From assembly GCA_945952045.1 (NCBI GenBank), contig CAMFHE010000033.1, positions 1 to 58,400 of the forward strand: a DNA stretch of 58,400 nucleotides, in the 5' to 3' direction. Under the pieces are notes generated by a model. That model worked only from the letters and a program-made list of their open reading frames with translations. It had not been told where the DNA came from and searched no databases. This DNA is from an uncultured Rhizobium sp. Its GTDB lineage: Bacteria > Pseudomonadota > Alphaproteobacteria > Rhizobiales > Rhizobiaceae. Positions 20,774-30,130 of the stretch are shown one piece after another. A program made the position numbers and the translations under genes. Positions within the stretch are counted from its first letter, which is position 1. Each line of letters starts with the position of its first letter.

Positions 20774-22096
20774 ATGCGCCTTTCCCGCTTTTTCATGCCC
20801 ATTCTGAAGGAAAACCCCAAGGAAGCGGAAATCGTTTCCCACCGGTTGATGCTGCGCACGGGCATGGTCCGTCAGCAGTCGCAGGGCATCTATAGCTGGT
20901 TGCCACTCGGCAAGAAGGTTCTCGACAAGGTCAACGCCATCATCCGCGAGGAGCAGAACCGCTCCGGCGCCATTGAGCTGCTGATGCCGACGCTGCAATC
21001 GGCCGAGCTCTGGCAGGAAAGCGGCCGTTATGACGATTACGGCAAGGAAATGCTGCGCATCAAGGATCGCCAGGAGCGTCCTATGTTGTACGGCCCGACC
21101 AACGAGGAGATGATCACCGACATCTTCCGGTCCTACATCAAGTCCTACAAGAACCTGCCGCTGAACCTCTATCACATCCAGCTGAAGTTCCGCGACGAGA
21201 TCCGTCCGCGCTTCGGCACGATGCGCTCGCGCGAATTCCTGATGAAGGACGCCTATTCCTTCGATCTCAACAAGGAAGCCGCGATCCACGCCTATAACCG
21301 TATGTTCGCGGCCTATCTGCGCACCTTCTCGCGCATGGGCCTGCGCGCCATTCCCATGCGCGCCGACACCGGCCCGATCGGCGGCAACCACAGCCACGAA
21401 TTCATCATCCTCGCTGAAACCGGCGAATCGGAAGTCTTCAGCCACCGCGATTTCGTCAATTTCGACATTCCGGCCGAAGACACCGACTTCGATGATGTCG
21501 CCGGCCTGCAGGCGATCTTCGACAAGTGGACCTCGGTCTATGCGGCGACGTCTGAAATGCATGACGAGGCGGCTTTCAACGCCATTCCGGAAGGCGAACG
21601 TCTGTCGGCGCGCGGCATCGAAGTCGGCCATATCTTCTATTTCGGCACCAAGTATTCCGAGCCGATGGGCGCCAAGGTTCAAGGCCCCGACGGCAAGGAG
21701 CATCTGGTGCATATGGGTTCCTACGGCATTGGCCCGACGCGCCTTGTGCCCGCCATTATCGAAGCGTCCCATGACGAGAACGGCATCATCTGGCCGGCTG
21801 CGGTCGCGCCTTTCGATGTCGTTTTGATCAACATGAAGGCCGGCGACGCGGTCTGCGACGCGGCATGCGAGCGTCTTTATACGGCCCTGCGCAATGCCGG
21901 CAAGGATCCGCTCTACGACGATACGGATGATCGCGCCGGCACCAAATTCGCAACAGCCGATTTGATCGGCGTCCCGGTTCAGGTGATTGCTGGTCCGCGC
22001 GGTCTCGCGAACGGCGAAGTCGAGCTCAAGGATCGCAAGACCGGTGCGCGCGAAACGCTGACGGTGGAAGCGGCGCTGAACAAGCTCGTCGGCTGA
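20774..22096 (+). CDS. proS: Proline--tRNA ligase, short alphaproteobacterial type
   Basis: Class II aminoacyl-tRNA synthetase that charges tRNA-Pro. The 440-residue product lacks the roughly 180-residue editing insertion of E. coli ProS (572 residues), as is normal for alphaproteobacteria; editing is usually done by a separate protein. Class II motif 2 is seen in [18 protein letters not shown] near residues 138-155, and [11 protein letters not shown] near 200 and [12 protein letters not shown] near 315 (motif 3) are present. The C-terminal anticodon-binding domain covers about 345-440. The ATG at 20774 begins [13 protein letters not shown]. Confidence 0.96.
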   Translation: MRLSRFFMPILKENPKEAEIVSHRLMLRTGMVRQQSQGIYSWLPLGKKVLDKVNAIIREEQNRSGAIELLMPTLQSAELWQESGRYDDYGKEMLRIKDRQERPMLYGPTNEEMITDIFRSYIKSYKNLPLNLYHIQLKFRDEIRPRFGTMRSREFLMKDAYSFDLNKEAAIHAYNRMFAAYLRTFSRMGLRAIPMRADTGPIGGNHSHEFIILAETGESEVFSHRDFVNFDIPAEDTDFDDVAGLQAIFDKWTSVYAATSEMHDEAAFNAIPEGERLSARGIEVGHIFYFGTKYSEPMGAKVQGPDGKEHLVHMGSYGIGPTRLVPAIIEASHDENGIIWPAAVAPFDVVLINMKAGDAVCDAACERLYTALRNAGKDPLYDDTDDRAGTKFATADLIGVPVQVIAGPRGLANGEVELKDRKTGARETLTVEAALNKLVG

Positions 22097-22113
22097 CGGA
22101 ACGGGGATTGGGC

Positions 22114-23421
22114 ATGGCGGTGGATGCGGGCAAGCAGGAGACGGCCGCTCAGGGGAAGAGCAAGGCCGGACGGCCGTTCTCGGCCTTCGAGCGGGTCGTG
22201 GCGTGGCGGTATCTGCGCGCCAGGCGCAAGGAAGCCTTCATATCGGTGATCGCCGGGTTTTCCTTCCTCGGCATCATGCTGGGCGTGGCGACCCTGATCA
22301 TCGTCATGGCGGTGATGAACGGGTTCCGCACCGAGCTGATCTCGCGCATCCTGGGCATCAACGGCCATATGATCGTCCAGCCGATCGACGCGCCATTGGA
22401 AAATTACGGCGCGCTCGCCAAGAAGTTCGCAAGCATTCCGGGCGTCACCATGGCTTTGCCGCTGGTCGAAGGCCAGACGCTGGCCTCGGGCAAGGGCGGG
22501 GCCGGCACTGGCGCGCTGGTGCGCGGCATCCGCGCCGACGACTTGAAGGCTCTCAAGACGGTTTCGGGCAACATCAAGAGCGGCAATATCGATGGCTTCG
22601 TCGCCGGTGACGGCGTGCTCGTCGGCTCGCGCATGGCCGCCCAGCTCGGGCTGACCGCCGGTGATCAGATCACGCTGATGTCGCCGGAAGGCGACGTAAC
22701 GCCGATGGGCGTCAACCCGCGCATCAAATCCTACACCGTCTCGGGCATTTTCGAGATCGGCATGTCGGAATATGACGCGTCTATGATCTACATGCCGCTC
22801 GAGGAAGCGCAGCTTTATTTCAATGCCGAAGGCATCGTGCAATCGATCGAGCTGTTCGTTTCGCATCCAGACGATGTCGATGCGCTCAGGACCAAGGTCG
22901 AGGATGCGGCCGAGCGGCAGATCTTCATTACCGACTGGCGCCAGCGCAACCAGACCTTCTTCTCGGCCCTGCAGGTCGAGCGCAATGTGATGTTCATGAT
23001 CCTGACGCTGATCGTTCTGGTCGCGGCGCTGAACATCATCTCCGGCCTGATCATGCTGGTGAAGGACAAGGGTAGCGATATCGCCATTCTGCGCACCATG
23101 GGTGCGACGTCGGGATCGATCATGCGCATCTTCTTCATGACGGGCGCGGCGATCGGCACGGCAGGCACCTTTGCCGGCGTCCTCCTCGGCGTCATCGTCT
23201 GTCTCAACATCGAATCCATTCGCCAGTTCTTCTCCTGGGTTTCGGGCACGGTGCTGTTCGACCCCGAACTTTATTTCCTCAGCCAGTTGCCGGCGGATAT
23301 GAATGCCGGCGAGACGGTCTCGGTGGTGGTGATGGCGCTGACGCTGTCCTTCCTGGCGACCATCGTTCCCGCATGGCGGGCCTCGCGGCTCGATCCGGTG
23401 CAGGCGCTGCGTTACGAATAA
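22114..23421 (+). CDS. lolC: Lipoprotein-releasing ABC transporter permease LolC/E
   Basis: Inner-membrane permease that, with LolD, extracts mature lipoproteins and passes them to LolA. The product is 435 residues with the LolC/FtsX topology: helix 1 near residues 40-62, a large periplasmic domain (about 63-285), then three helices near 290-312, 335-360 and 395-420. It begins with a cytoplasmic stretch ([19 protein letters not shown]) and ends [15 protein letters not shown], a family hallmark. I use ATG 22114; a TTG at 22108 is less likely. One LolC/E gene is typical of alphaproteobacteria, working as a homodimer. Confidence 0.94.
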   Translation: MAVDAGKQETAAQGKSKAGRPFSAFERVVAWRYLRARRKEAFISVIAGFSFLGIMLGVATLIIVMAVMNGFRTELISRILGINGHMIVQPIDAPLENYGALAKKFASIPGVTMALPLVEGQTLASGKGGAGTGALVRGIRADDLKALKTVSGNIKSGNIDGFVAGDGVLVGSRMAAQLGLTAGDQITLMSPEGDVTPMGVNPRIKSYTVSGIFEIGMSEYDASMIYMPLEEAQLYFNAEGIVQSIELFVSHPDDVDALRTKVEDAAERQIFITDWRQRNQTFFSALQVERNVMFMILTLIVLVAALNIISGLIMLVKDKGSDIAILRTMGATSGSIMRIFFMTGAAIGTAGTFAGVLLGVIVCLNIESIRQFFSWVSGTVLFDPELYFLSQLPADMNAGETVSVVVMALTLSFLATIVPAWRASRLDPVQALRYE

Positions 23422-23435
23422 GGAAAACACCATCG

Positions 23436-24119
23436 ATGAAACGGCAGATCGCATTGCAGCTTTCCGGGGTCGAACGCCGCTACGGCCAGGGCGATACCGT
23501 CCTGTCCATCCTGAAAGGCGCTGACCTGACGCTGCATCGCGGCGAGATCGTCGCGTTGGTGGCGCCGTCGGGAACCGGCAAGTCGACCCTGCTGCATGTC
23601 GCCGGGCTTTTGGAACACCCGGAGGCCGGCGAGGTTCTGATCAACGGCCGCTCTTGCAACAATCTCAGCGACGATGAGCGCACGGCCATCCGGCGCGCCG
23701 ATATCGGTTTCGTCTACCAGTTCCACCATTTGCTGCCGGAGTTTTCGGCGCTCGAAAACATCATGATGCCGCAGCTGATCGGCGGCCTGCCGTGGAACGA
23801 GACGCGTGAGCGCGCAGCACAGCTCCTCGATTATATGCGCATCGGCCATCGCGGCGATCATCGCCCGGCCGAACTTTCCGGCGGCGAGCAGCAACGCGTC
23901 GCCATTGCCCGCGCCGTTGCGAATGCGCCGCTGGTGCTGCTGGCCGACGAGCCGACCGGAAACCTCGATCCCGCCACTGCGCATTATGTCTTCGATGCGC
24001 TGGAAGCCCTGGTTCGCCAGTCAGGTCTGGCCGCGCTGATCGCCACGCATAATCATGATCTTGCCGCGCGCATGGATCGCCGCATCACCATTGCCGATGG
24101 CAAGGTCGAAGAACTTTAA
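23436..24119 (+). CDS. lolD: Lipoprotein-releasing ABC transporter ATP-binding protein
   Basis: ATPase that drives the LolC/E permease. The 227-residue product has Walker [10 protein letters not shown] near residue 44 (Ala replaces the usual first Gly), signature [15 protein letters not shown] near residues 145-160, and Walker [14 protein letters not shown] directly after. AAGGA stands 10 bases before the ATG at 23436. It follows lolC after 14 bases and ends at a strong terminator. Confidence 0.95.
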   Translation: MKRQIALQLSGVERRYGQGDTVLSILKGADLTLHRGEIVALVAPSGTGKSTLLHVAGLLEHPEAGEVLINGRSCNNLSDDERTAIRRADIGFVYQFHHLLPEFSALENIMMPQLIGGLPWNETRERAAQLLDYMRIGHRGDHRPAELSGGEQQRVAIARAVANAPLVLLADEPTGNLDPATAHYVFDALEALVRQSGLAALIATHNHDLAARMDRRITIADGKVEEL

Positions 24120-24136
24120 GTCCTTCTGGCTTAAAT

Positions 24137-24167
24137 AAAAAAGCCATCCGATGTGGATGGCTTTTTT
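24137..24167. terminator. Bidirectional terminator between lolD and the convergent gene
   Basis: A perfect 13-bp stem (AAAAAAGCCATCC with GGATGGCTTTTTT) with loop GATGT gives T6 tracts on both strands. It sits between the lolD stop (24119) and the stop of the minus-strand gene (24184), and so serves both. Confidence 0.92.
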
Positions 24168-24183
24168 GTTTCGGCGCGCTGTG

Positions 24184-24765
24184 TCAGCCGGTCGGGCAAG
24201 GGCCGCGATCCTTTTCCTCATCCCAATTCTCGATCTTGATGGTTTTCGGCGCAACCTTTACCGGCTTGTCGTTGACCATCGCCTTGCCGCTGAGGACATT
24301 GTAGTCGCACTTGCCGGCGCTGTCGGGATCGAGCGTATCGTAATAGCTGTAGGTGTAGCCGGCGACGACGAAGTCGCCGTTGCGGTAGGCGATGGTCAGC
24401 GTCTGCTCCCAGCGATTGCGCCCGATTGCGCTTTGCTGGGACGTGACGGCAATCGAGCCATTGCCAAGCGCCTTGATATCGGGGTCGTTTCCGTAAAGCC
24501 CGTCATGGCTGTAATTGCCGAAAATCTTGTCGCGGGCCTTCGCCGCCGGCTTCAGGAGCTTGTGATCGTCGCTCTGCAGGAAAATGTCGATGGAGATCAT
24601 GTCGCTGTCGTCTCCGGGCGCCACAAGCAATGCCAGGTCCTGAGCGCCGTCCTTGTTCCAGTCGCCAGTCGCCGCCGCGATGATGCGGTCGGCCGGAAAC
24701 TCCTGCGCCATTGCCGTGCATGCCGGCAAAGCCAATGCGATCGCAGCAAGAATATGCCGATTCAT
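24184..24765 (-). CDS. Exported protein with an FG-GAP/VCBS-like calcium loop
   Basis: A 193-residue secreted or periplasmic protein of unknown function. Residues 1-21 are a signal peptide (MNRHILAAIALALPACTAMA, probable cleavage at AMAQ-EF). Residues 30-46 read GDWNKDGAQDLALLVAP, matching the DxNxDGxxDL calcium-binding loop of FG-GAP/VCBS propeller repeats, but only one such repeat is clear. Four cysteines are present, two near the C-terminus (CDYN, GPCPTG). The ATG at 24765 is preceded by AAGGGAGA. It shares its upstream region with the divergent SOS-boxed peptide gene; the LexA sites lie about 95 bases upstream of its start, so co-regulation is possible but not shown. Confidence 0.82.
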   Translation of the reverse strand: MNRHILAAIALALPACTAMAQEFPADRIIAAATGDWNKDGAQDLALLVAPGDDSDMISIDIFLQSDDHKLLKPAAKARDKIFGNYSHDGLYGNDPDIKALGNGSIAVTSQQSAIGRNRWEQTLTIAYRNGDFVVAGYTYSYYDTLDPDSAGKCDYNVLSGKAMVNDKPVKVAPKTIKIENWDEEKDRGPCPTG

Positions 24766-24858
24766 CGATATCTCCCTTGATGATGCCAAGAGAAATAACG
24801 TCTGCCGGCGATGCGGTCCAGCGGGCGCTGGCATCTGCTCAAATGTGGCTTGACGACG

Positions 24859-24884
24859 GAACATAAATAGAACAAGATAGGAAC
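24859..24884 (+). promoter_or_regulatory. Tandem LexA (SOS) box
   Basis: Three GAAC tetramers start at 24859, 24870 and 24881, exactly 11 bases apart, giving two overlapping GAAC-N7-GAAC sites. That is the direct-repeat operator known for LexA of alphaproteobacteria. They overlap a promoter candidate: CTTGAC at 24849-24854 and CAAGAT at 24873-24878 (spacer 18). The predicted start of transcription is near 24885, 20 bases before the small gene at 24906. Confidence 0.8.
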
Positions 24885-24905
24885 ATAACGAAATGGAGAT
24901 CAGCA

Positions 24906-24992
24906 ATGACCGATGTTATTCGCGATATCGCAGCCTTCGCATCCATCGTCACTTTCGTCACCAGCATTTGCTTCATCGTTCTCGCCATTTGA
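24906..24992 (+). CDS. SOS-controlled 28-residue membrane peptide
   Basis: A 28-codon gene: a short polar start (MTDVIRDIA) followed by one hydrophobic helix from about residue 8 to the end (FASIVTFVTSICFIVLAI), with no cytoplasmic or periplasmic domain. GGAGA lies six bases before the ATG, the ideal spacing. A tandem LexA box overlaps the promoter and a GC-rich terminator follows, so the peptide has a complete transcription unit of its own. Caulobacter SidA, a 29-residue inner-membrane peptide that blocks division during the SOS response, is a precedent in size, location and regulation. I see no convincing sequence match to it, so functional analogy is inference. Confidence 0.7.
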   Translation: MTDVIRDIAAFASIVTFVTSICFIVLAI

Positions 24993-25000
24993 GCTTCAAA

Positions 25001-25034
25001 GGCGCGCCGGCGCTGCCTTGAGGCGCCGGCCTTT
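25001..25034 (+). terminator. Terminator of the SOS peptide gene
   Basis: GCCGGCGC (25006-25013) pairs with GCGCCGGC (25023-25030) around a nine-base loop and is followed by CTTTT. It begins nine bases after the peptide stop codon and isolates the gene from dnaE. Confidence 0.8.
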
Positions 25035-25166
25035 TATCGTGCTTCTCTAATGCTGCTTTGGATACGACATCCGCTCAAAGCCTTGCATAACATCTTTCCC
25101 ATGCTGGACTTGGCTGCCTTCCCGGCCGAAAATAGGCTTTGAGTCTCTTGGATGCGGAAGATGGTC

Positions 25167-28100
25167 ATGGATGTTGGAAGCGGTGTGAGTGCGGATGCAG
25201 GCGAGCCGGTTCGCTTCGTTCATCTGCGGGTGCATTCCGCCTATTCGCTGCTTGAAGGCGCATTGCCGCTGAAGAAGCTGCTCAGCAAGGCTCTGGCCGA
25301 TCATCAGCCTGCTATTGCCGTCACCGATACAAACAATCTGTTCGTTGCGCTGGAATTCGCGCAGAAGGCCATCGGCGACGGTTTGCAGCCGATCATCGGC
25401 TGCCAGATGGCCATCGACATGGAAGATGGCATGGAAGCGGAGCGGCGCGGGCCGCAGGCCTTCGTCAAGCTGCCGTCCATTATTCTGCTGGCCGCCGATG
25501 CCGGCGGTTACGAGCGGCTGGTCGATCTGGTCAGCCGTGCCTATCTCGGCGGCGAAGGCAATGCCGCCATCAATATCCGTCTGTCCTGGTTGGAGGAGAT
25601 CGGCACTGAGGGGCTGATTGTGCTGACGGGGGCTTCGACCGGGCCGGTGGACGGCGCGGTGCGCGAAGGGCAGGGCGCGGTTGTTGCCAGCCGCCTTTCA
25701 GCGCTAAAGCGCCTGTTCGGCGACCGCCTTTATGTCGAACTGCAGCGCCAGCGCGGTTACGATCGTCGCCACGAGGCGAAGATGATCGACCTTGCTTATG
25801 AACACGATCTGCCGCTGGTCGCCACCAACGAGGCCTTCTTTCCGTCGCCAGACGATTTCGAGGCCCATGATGCGCTGATGGCTGTCGCCCATAACGCCAT
25901 CGTCTCCGACGACAGCCGTTTTCGCCTGACGCCGGATCATTATCTCAAAAGCCGGGCGGAGATGGCAAAGCTGTTCGCCGATCTGCCGGAGGCGCTGGAA
26001 AGCACCGTCGAGATCGCGCAGCGCTGCTCGTTTATTCTCAATACCCGCAAGCCGATCCTGCCGCGCTTCACCGGCGCGACGGCCGACCCGGCCGAGGCGG
26101 AACGTGCGGAGTCCTCGGAACTGCGCCGCCAGGCGCAGGACGGTCTCGACGAGCGCATCGCGCTGCTTGGCATTGCCGATGGTTATACCGAGCAGGAATA
26201 TCGTGATCGGTTGGAGTTCGAACTCAGCGTCATCGAGCGCATGGGTTTCCCCGGCTACTTCCTGATCGTTGCCGACTTCATCAAATGGGCCAAGCAGAAC
26301 GACATTCCGGTCGGGCCGGGCCGTGGTTCGGGCGCCGGTTCGCTGGTGGCCTATGCGCTGACCATCACGGATGTCGACCCATTGCGTTTTTCGCTGCTGT
26401 TCGAGCGCTTCCTCAATCCCGACCGCGTGTCGATGCCAGACTTCGATATCGACTTCTGCCAGGATCGGCGTGAAGAGGTTATCCGCTACGTGCAGGGCAA
26501 GTATGGCCGCGAGCAGGTGGCCCAGATCATCACCTTCGGTTCGCTGCAAGCGCGCGCCGCCTTGCGCGACGTCGGCCGTGTGCTGGAAATGCCCTATGGT
26601 CAGGTCGACAAGATCTGCAAGCTGGTGCCGAACAATCCCGCCAATCCGACGCCGCTTTCCAAGGCGATCGAGGAGGAGCCGCGCCTGCGCGAGGAGGCGG
26701 AAAAAGAGCCGGTCGTCGGCCGCCTGCTGGATATCGCCCAGAAGATCGAGGGGCTCTATCGTCACGCCTCGACCCACGCCGCAGGCATCGTCATCGGCGA
26801 CCGGCCGCTGTCGAAGCTGGTGCCGATGTATCGCGATCCGCGCTCGGATATGCCGGTCACCCAGTTCAATATGAAATGGGTGGAGCAGGCCGGTCTCGTC
26901 AAATTCGACTTCCTTGGCCTCAAGACGCTGACCGTCTTGAAGACTGCGGTGGATTTCGTTCGTCGCCGTGGCATCGACATCAATCTCTCGGCCATCCCGC
27001 TGGATGATCCCAAGACCTACGACATGCTGTCGCGCGGCGAGACGGTCGGTATCTTCCAGGTGGAAAGTGCCGGCATGCGCAAGGCGCTGATCGGCATGCG
27101 CCCGGACTGCATCGAGGATATCATCGCGCTGGTGGCGCTCTATCGCCCCGGCCCGATGGAAAACATCCCGGTCTACAATGCCCGCAAGCATCAAGAGGAG
27201 GAGATCGAGACCATCCATCCGATGATCGATCACCTGCTCAAGGAAACGCAAGGGGTTATCGTCTACCAGGAACAGGTGATGCAGATCGCCCAGGTGCTGT
27301 CGGGTTATTCGCTTGGCGAAGCCGACCTGCTGCGCCGCGCCATGGGCAAGAAGATCAAGGCGGAGATGGACCAGCAGCGCGAGCGCTTCGTCACCGGCGC
27401 TATCGCCAACAAGGTGTCGAAGCCGCAGGCCGATCTGATCTTCGATCTCCTGGCGAAATTCGCCAATTACGGCTTCAACAAGTCGCACGCCGCTGCCTAC
27501 GCCATCGTCTCCTATCAGACGGCCTATCTGAAGGCGCATCATCCGGTCGAGTTTCTTGCCGCGTCGATGACCTACGATATGGCCAATACCGACAAGCTGA
27601 ACGACTTCCGCCAGGATGCCAAGCGTCTTGGCATCAAGGTCGTGCCGCCGTCGGTGCAGACTTCCCACCGCCTGTTCGAGGTCGGCGAAAACTGCATCTA
27701 TTACTCGCTTGCGGCGATCAAGGGCGTCGGCGAGGCGGCTGTGGAGCATATCATGGCGGTGCGCGGCGATACGCCTTTCGCCGGCATCGAGGATTTCTGC
27801 CTGCGCATCGATCCCAAGCAGGTCAACCGCCGCGTTTTCGAAAGCCTGATCTGCGCCGGCGCTTTTGACTGCTTCGGTTACGATCGTGCCGAGATGGTGG
27901 CCGGGCTGGATCGCATTATCGGTTATGCCCAGCGCGCCCAGGAAAACAAGTCGAGCGGCCAGTCGGATATGTTCGGCTCGGGTGCGGCCACCGGTCCGGA
28001 AACCATTACCTTCCCGACCTATACCGCCTGGCTGCCATCGGAGCGGCTGCACCGGGAATTCCAGGTGCTCGGTTTTTATCTCTCCGCTCATCCGCTCGAC

Positions 28101-28655
28101 AGCTACGATGCCATTCTGAAAAAGATGCGCGTCCAGAATTTCGCCGACTTCTCCGTTGCGGTGAAACAGGGCGCAACGGCTGGCCGGCTGGCGGGTACGG
28201 TGACCTCGAAGCAGGAGCGTAAGACGCGCACCGGCAACAAGATGGGCATCGTCGCTTTTTCCGATGCCTCCGGCCAGTATGAGGCCGTGCTGTTTTCGGA
28301 AGGGCTGAACCAGTATCGCGACCTTCTGGAGGCCGGCAAATCGCTGATCATCACTGTTGCCGCCGAGGAGCGGCCGGAAGGCATTGGCCTGCGCATTCAG
28401 ACGGCGCAGTCCCTCGAAGAGAAATCGGTGCAGATGCAGAAGGCGCTGCGCGTCTATGTGCGCGATTCCGGGCCTTTGAAGGCAGTGGCGACCCATCTGA
28501 ATGCCAAGGGCGATGGGTTGGTGTCGTTCATCGTCATCAAGGAAGACGGCCGCCGCGAAATCGAGGTGGAACTATCGGACAAGTATCGGATATCGCCGGA
28601 GATTGCCGCAGCGCTACGGGCTTCCCCCGGCGTCATCGACGTCGAACTGGTGTAG
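25167..28655 (+). CDS. dnaE: DNA polymerase III subunit alpha
   Basis: Catalytic subunit of the replicative polymerase (C-family). The product is 1162 residues: PHP domain at about 15-280 (FVHLRVHSAYSLLEG opening), palm and fingers at about 290-850 with GPGRGSGAGSLVAYAL and the catalytic acidic motif PDFDIDFCQDRR near residue 430, a helix-hairpin-helix region near 850-900, and an OB-fold near 990-1070. Size and PHP-first order fit DnaE1, not the mutagenic ImuC/DnaE2. I start at ATG 25167 because GGAAG lies six bases upstream; ATGs at 25152 and 25161 are in frame. No LexA box lies in its own upstream region apart from the one belonging to the peptide gene. Confidence 0.95.
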   Translation: MDVGSGVSADAGEPVRFVHLRVHSAYSLLEGALPLKKLLSKALADHQPAIAVTDTNNLFVALEFAQKAIGDGLQPIIGCQMAIDMEDGMEAERRGPQAFVKLPSIILLAADAGGYERLVDLVSRAYLGGEGNAAINIRLSWLEEIGTEGLIVLTGASTGPVDGAVREGQGAVVASRLSALKRLFGDRLYVELQRQRGYDRRHEAKMIDLAYEHDLPLVATNEAFFPSPDDFEAHDALMAVAHNAIVSDDSRFRLTPDHYLKSRAEMAKLFADLPEALESTVEIAQRCSFILNTRKPILPRFTGATADPAEAERAESSELRRQAQDGLDERIALLGIADGYTEQEYRDRLEFELSVIERMGFPGYFLIVADFIKWAKQNDIPVGPGRGSGAGSLVAYALTITDVDPLRFSLLFERFLNPDRVSMPDFDIDFCQDRREEVIRYVQGKYGREQVAQIITFGSLQARAALRDVGRVLEMPYGQVDKICKLVPNNPANPTPLSKAIEEEPRLREEAEKEPVVGRLLDIAQKIEGLYRHASTHAAGIVIGDRPLSKLVPMYRDPRSDMPVTQFNMKWVEQAGLVKFDFLGLKTLTVLKTAVDFVRRRGIDINLSAIPLDDPKTYDMLSRGETVGIFQVESAGMRKALIGMRPDCIEDIIALVALYRPGPMENIPVYNARKHQEEEIETIHPMIDHLLKETQGVIVYQEQVMQIAQVLSGYSLGEADLLRRAMGKKIKAEMDQQRERFVTGAIANKVSKPQADLIFDLLAKFANYGFNKSHAAAYAIVSYQTAYLKAHHPVEFLAASMTYDMANTDKLNDFRQDAKRLGIKVVPPSVQTSHRLFEVGENCIYYSLAAIKGVGEAAVEHIMAVRGDTPFAGIEDFCLRIDPKQVNRRVFESLICAGAFDCFGYDRAEMVAGLDRIIGYAQRAQENKSSGQSDMFGSGAATGPETITFPTYTAWLPSERLHREFQVLGFYLSAHPLDSYDAILKKMRVQNFADFSVAVKQGATAGRLAGTVTSKQERKTRTGNKMGIVAFSDASGQYEAVLFSEGLNQYRDLLEAGKSLIITVAAEERPEGIGLRIQTAQSLEEKSVQMQKALRVYVRDSGPLKAVATHLNAKGDGLVSFIVIKEDGRREIEVELSDKYRISPEIAAALRASPGVIDVELV

Positions 28656-28679
28656 TTGCCTGACTCACGGTCAGGCAAC
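28655..28679. terminator. Hairpin between convergent dnaE and the L,D-transpeptidase gene
   Basis: A perfect 10-bp stem (GTTGCCTGAC with GTCAGGCAAC) around TCACG begins at the last base of the dnaE stop codon. No T run follows on either strand, so it is a weak terminator or 3'-end stabiliser. Confidence 0.5.
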
Positions 28680-28696
28680 TCACGATACGGCAGTTA

Positions 28697-29947
28697 TCAG
28701 CCGGCCGGATTGCTGGCGGTGCGCGTCAGCGTGATGAAATCAGTGCCCTGACCGGTTTCCGGGCCGAGGCCGGTATCGGAAATCGTGATCGACGATCCCT
28801 CGCTGATCAGCGGCTCGATCTTGCGGCGCACGTCGTCGGGAATGGTGATGCGATCGAGCGTGCGCGCAAGTGCATTGATTTCATCCGCATCGGCCTGGCT
28901 GGTGATGCCCAGGCGCTTCATCGTTGCTGGTGACAGGCGGTTTTCCAACGTCATCGCGTTCCATTCCGCCGTTCCCGCCGTACGGTGAACGTCGGTTGCC
29001 TGAATGAAATGCGTGCCGAGCGCGACTTCAGGATCGGCGATCTCGATTGGCGCCTCCAGCAGGGGCGCGAAGCGCTGGCGCACGAGGATCTGCCCATGCG
29101 GCGGGTGCCCCTTGCCGGCCGCCTGATACAGCGCGTTCAGGAATTCCTCGCTGAGCAGCGCCTTGGCCGCAATCGTCTTGTCGGACTTGAAGCGCGAGAT
29201 TGCATCCAGCGTCGCGCGTCCGGCCTGGCCATCGATCGTGCTGGCATAATAGCCAAGGCTGGTCAGGATCGTCTGGACGTCGATCAGCGTTTCGCGGTCG
29301 GTGCGCCGGGTGATGAGAATACGCACCGGCGCGGTGTCGGCGACGACGGCGGTTGCGGTCGCGCCCATCTTCGGCAGCACCTCATTCATCGCCATCTCGA
29401 CCTTGCGCAGCGACGGATCGGGCGTCGTCGGGCGGAAATCGGCGTCGGACAGGAGAACGGGGTCGGTGACCGGATTGCGCGGCTTGAACAGGGCCGGGTG
29501 ACTGAAGACCTCAGGCGCCACCGCACGGTCGGTGATGATCACATGCCCGCCGCGCTCGGTCATCTGGTAGAGCGCCTTGGCGAATTTGGCCGGCAGACGC
29601 ACGCAGCCATGCGACGCCGGATAGTTCGGCACGCTGTTGGATTCATGCAGCGCGATGCCCGACCAGGTGATGCGCTGCATGTAGGGCATCGGCGCATTCG
29701 AATAGATGTTTGATTCGTGATACTTTTTCTTCTCGATGATCGAGAAGATGCCGGTCGGCGTGGAATGTCCGGCTTTGCCGGTCGAGACCTTGGATTTGGC
29801 GACGATCTGTCCGCCGTCATAGACGACGAGCGACTGAGTGTCCTTCGAAACGACGATTTGCAAATCGCGCGCGCTATCGGCGAGGGCCGGGGTGACGAAC
29901 GCAGTCGTGGAAAGCAGGCCGAGGCCGAAAATCAGGCGGCTCATCAT
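28697..29947 (-). CDS. L,D-transpeptidase (YkuD) with peptidoglycan-binding domain
   Basis: Periplasmic cell-wall enzyme predicted to form 3-3 cross-links or attach proteins to peptidoglycan. The 416-residue product has a signal peptide (residues 1-23, ending ALADS), a YkuD domain at about 28-145 with the active-site motif HGCVRLP (H113, C115), and a peptidoglycan-binding-like stretch near 215-280 (LIDVQTILTSLGYYASTIDG). Rhizobiales grow at the pole and rely heavily on L,D-transpeptidases; which paralogue this is cannot be told. Start ATG 29947 has GAGGG six bases upstream; a second ATG follows immediately. Confidence 0.92.
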   Translation of the reverse strand: MMSRLIFGLGLLSTTAFVTPALADSARDLQIVVSKDTQSLVVYDGGQIVAKSKVSTGKAGHSTPTGIFSIIEKKKYHESNIYSNAPMPYMQRITWSGIALHESNSVPNYPASHGCVRLPAKFAKALYQMTERGGHVIITDRAVAPEVFSHPALFKPRNPVTDPVLLSDADFRPTTPDPSLRKVEMAMNEVLPKMGATATAVVADTAPVRILITRRTDRETLIDVQTILTSLGYYASTIDGQAGRATLDAISRFKSDKTIAAKALLSEEFLNALYQAAGKGHPPHGQILVRQRFAPLLEAPIEIADPEVALGTHFIQATDVHRTAGTAEWNAMTLENRLSPATMKRLGITSQADADEINALARTLDRITIPDDVRRKIEPLISEGSSITISDTGLGPETGQGTDFITLTRTASNPAG

Positions 29948-30062
29948 GGTGCACCCTCATACGCAAAACACATTGCGACACCATACGCCGCTAAGTTTAA
30001 TAAGGTTTGAAGTGTATCCCGGCAGTGTGGGTCGCCATTGCGATGCGCATCCTGCGCCAACC

Positions 30063-30086
30063 GCCGGGAATCAAGGATTTCCCGGC
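30063..30086 (-). terminator. Hairpin after dinB
   Basis: GCCGGGAA pairs with TTCCCGGC, extended by ATC/GAT pairs with one bulge. It lies about 45 bases beyond the dinB stop on the minus strand. There is no T tract. Confidence 0.4.
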
Positions 30087-30130
30087 AGTCGCGATAGCGC
30101 ACGGCATCTGCCGCATCACGCGATCACGCT

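Noticed and set aside
25167..28655. Possibility that dnaE is the SOS-induced ImuC/DnaE2 polymerase
   Set aside because: Length of about 1160 residues, PHP and OB organisation, and lack of imuA/imuB neighbours fit the replicative DnaE1. The nearby SOS box is insulated by a terminator.
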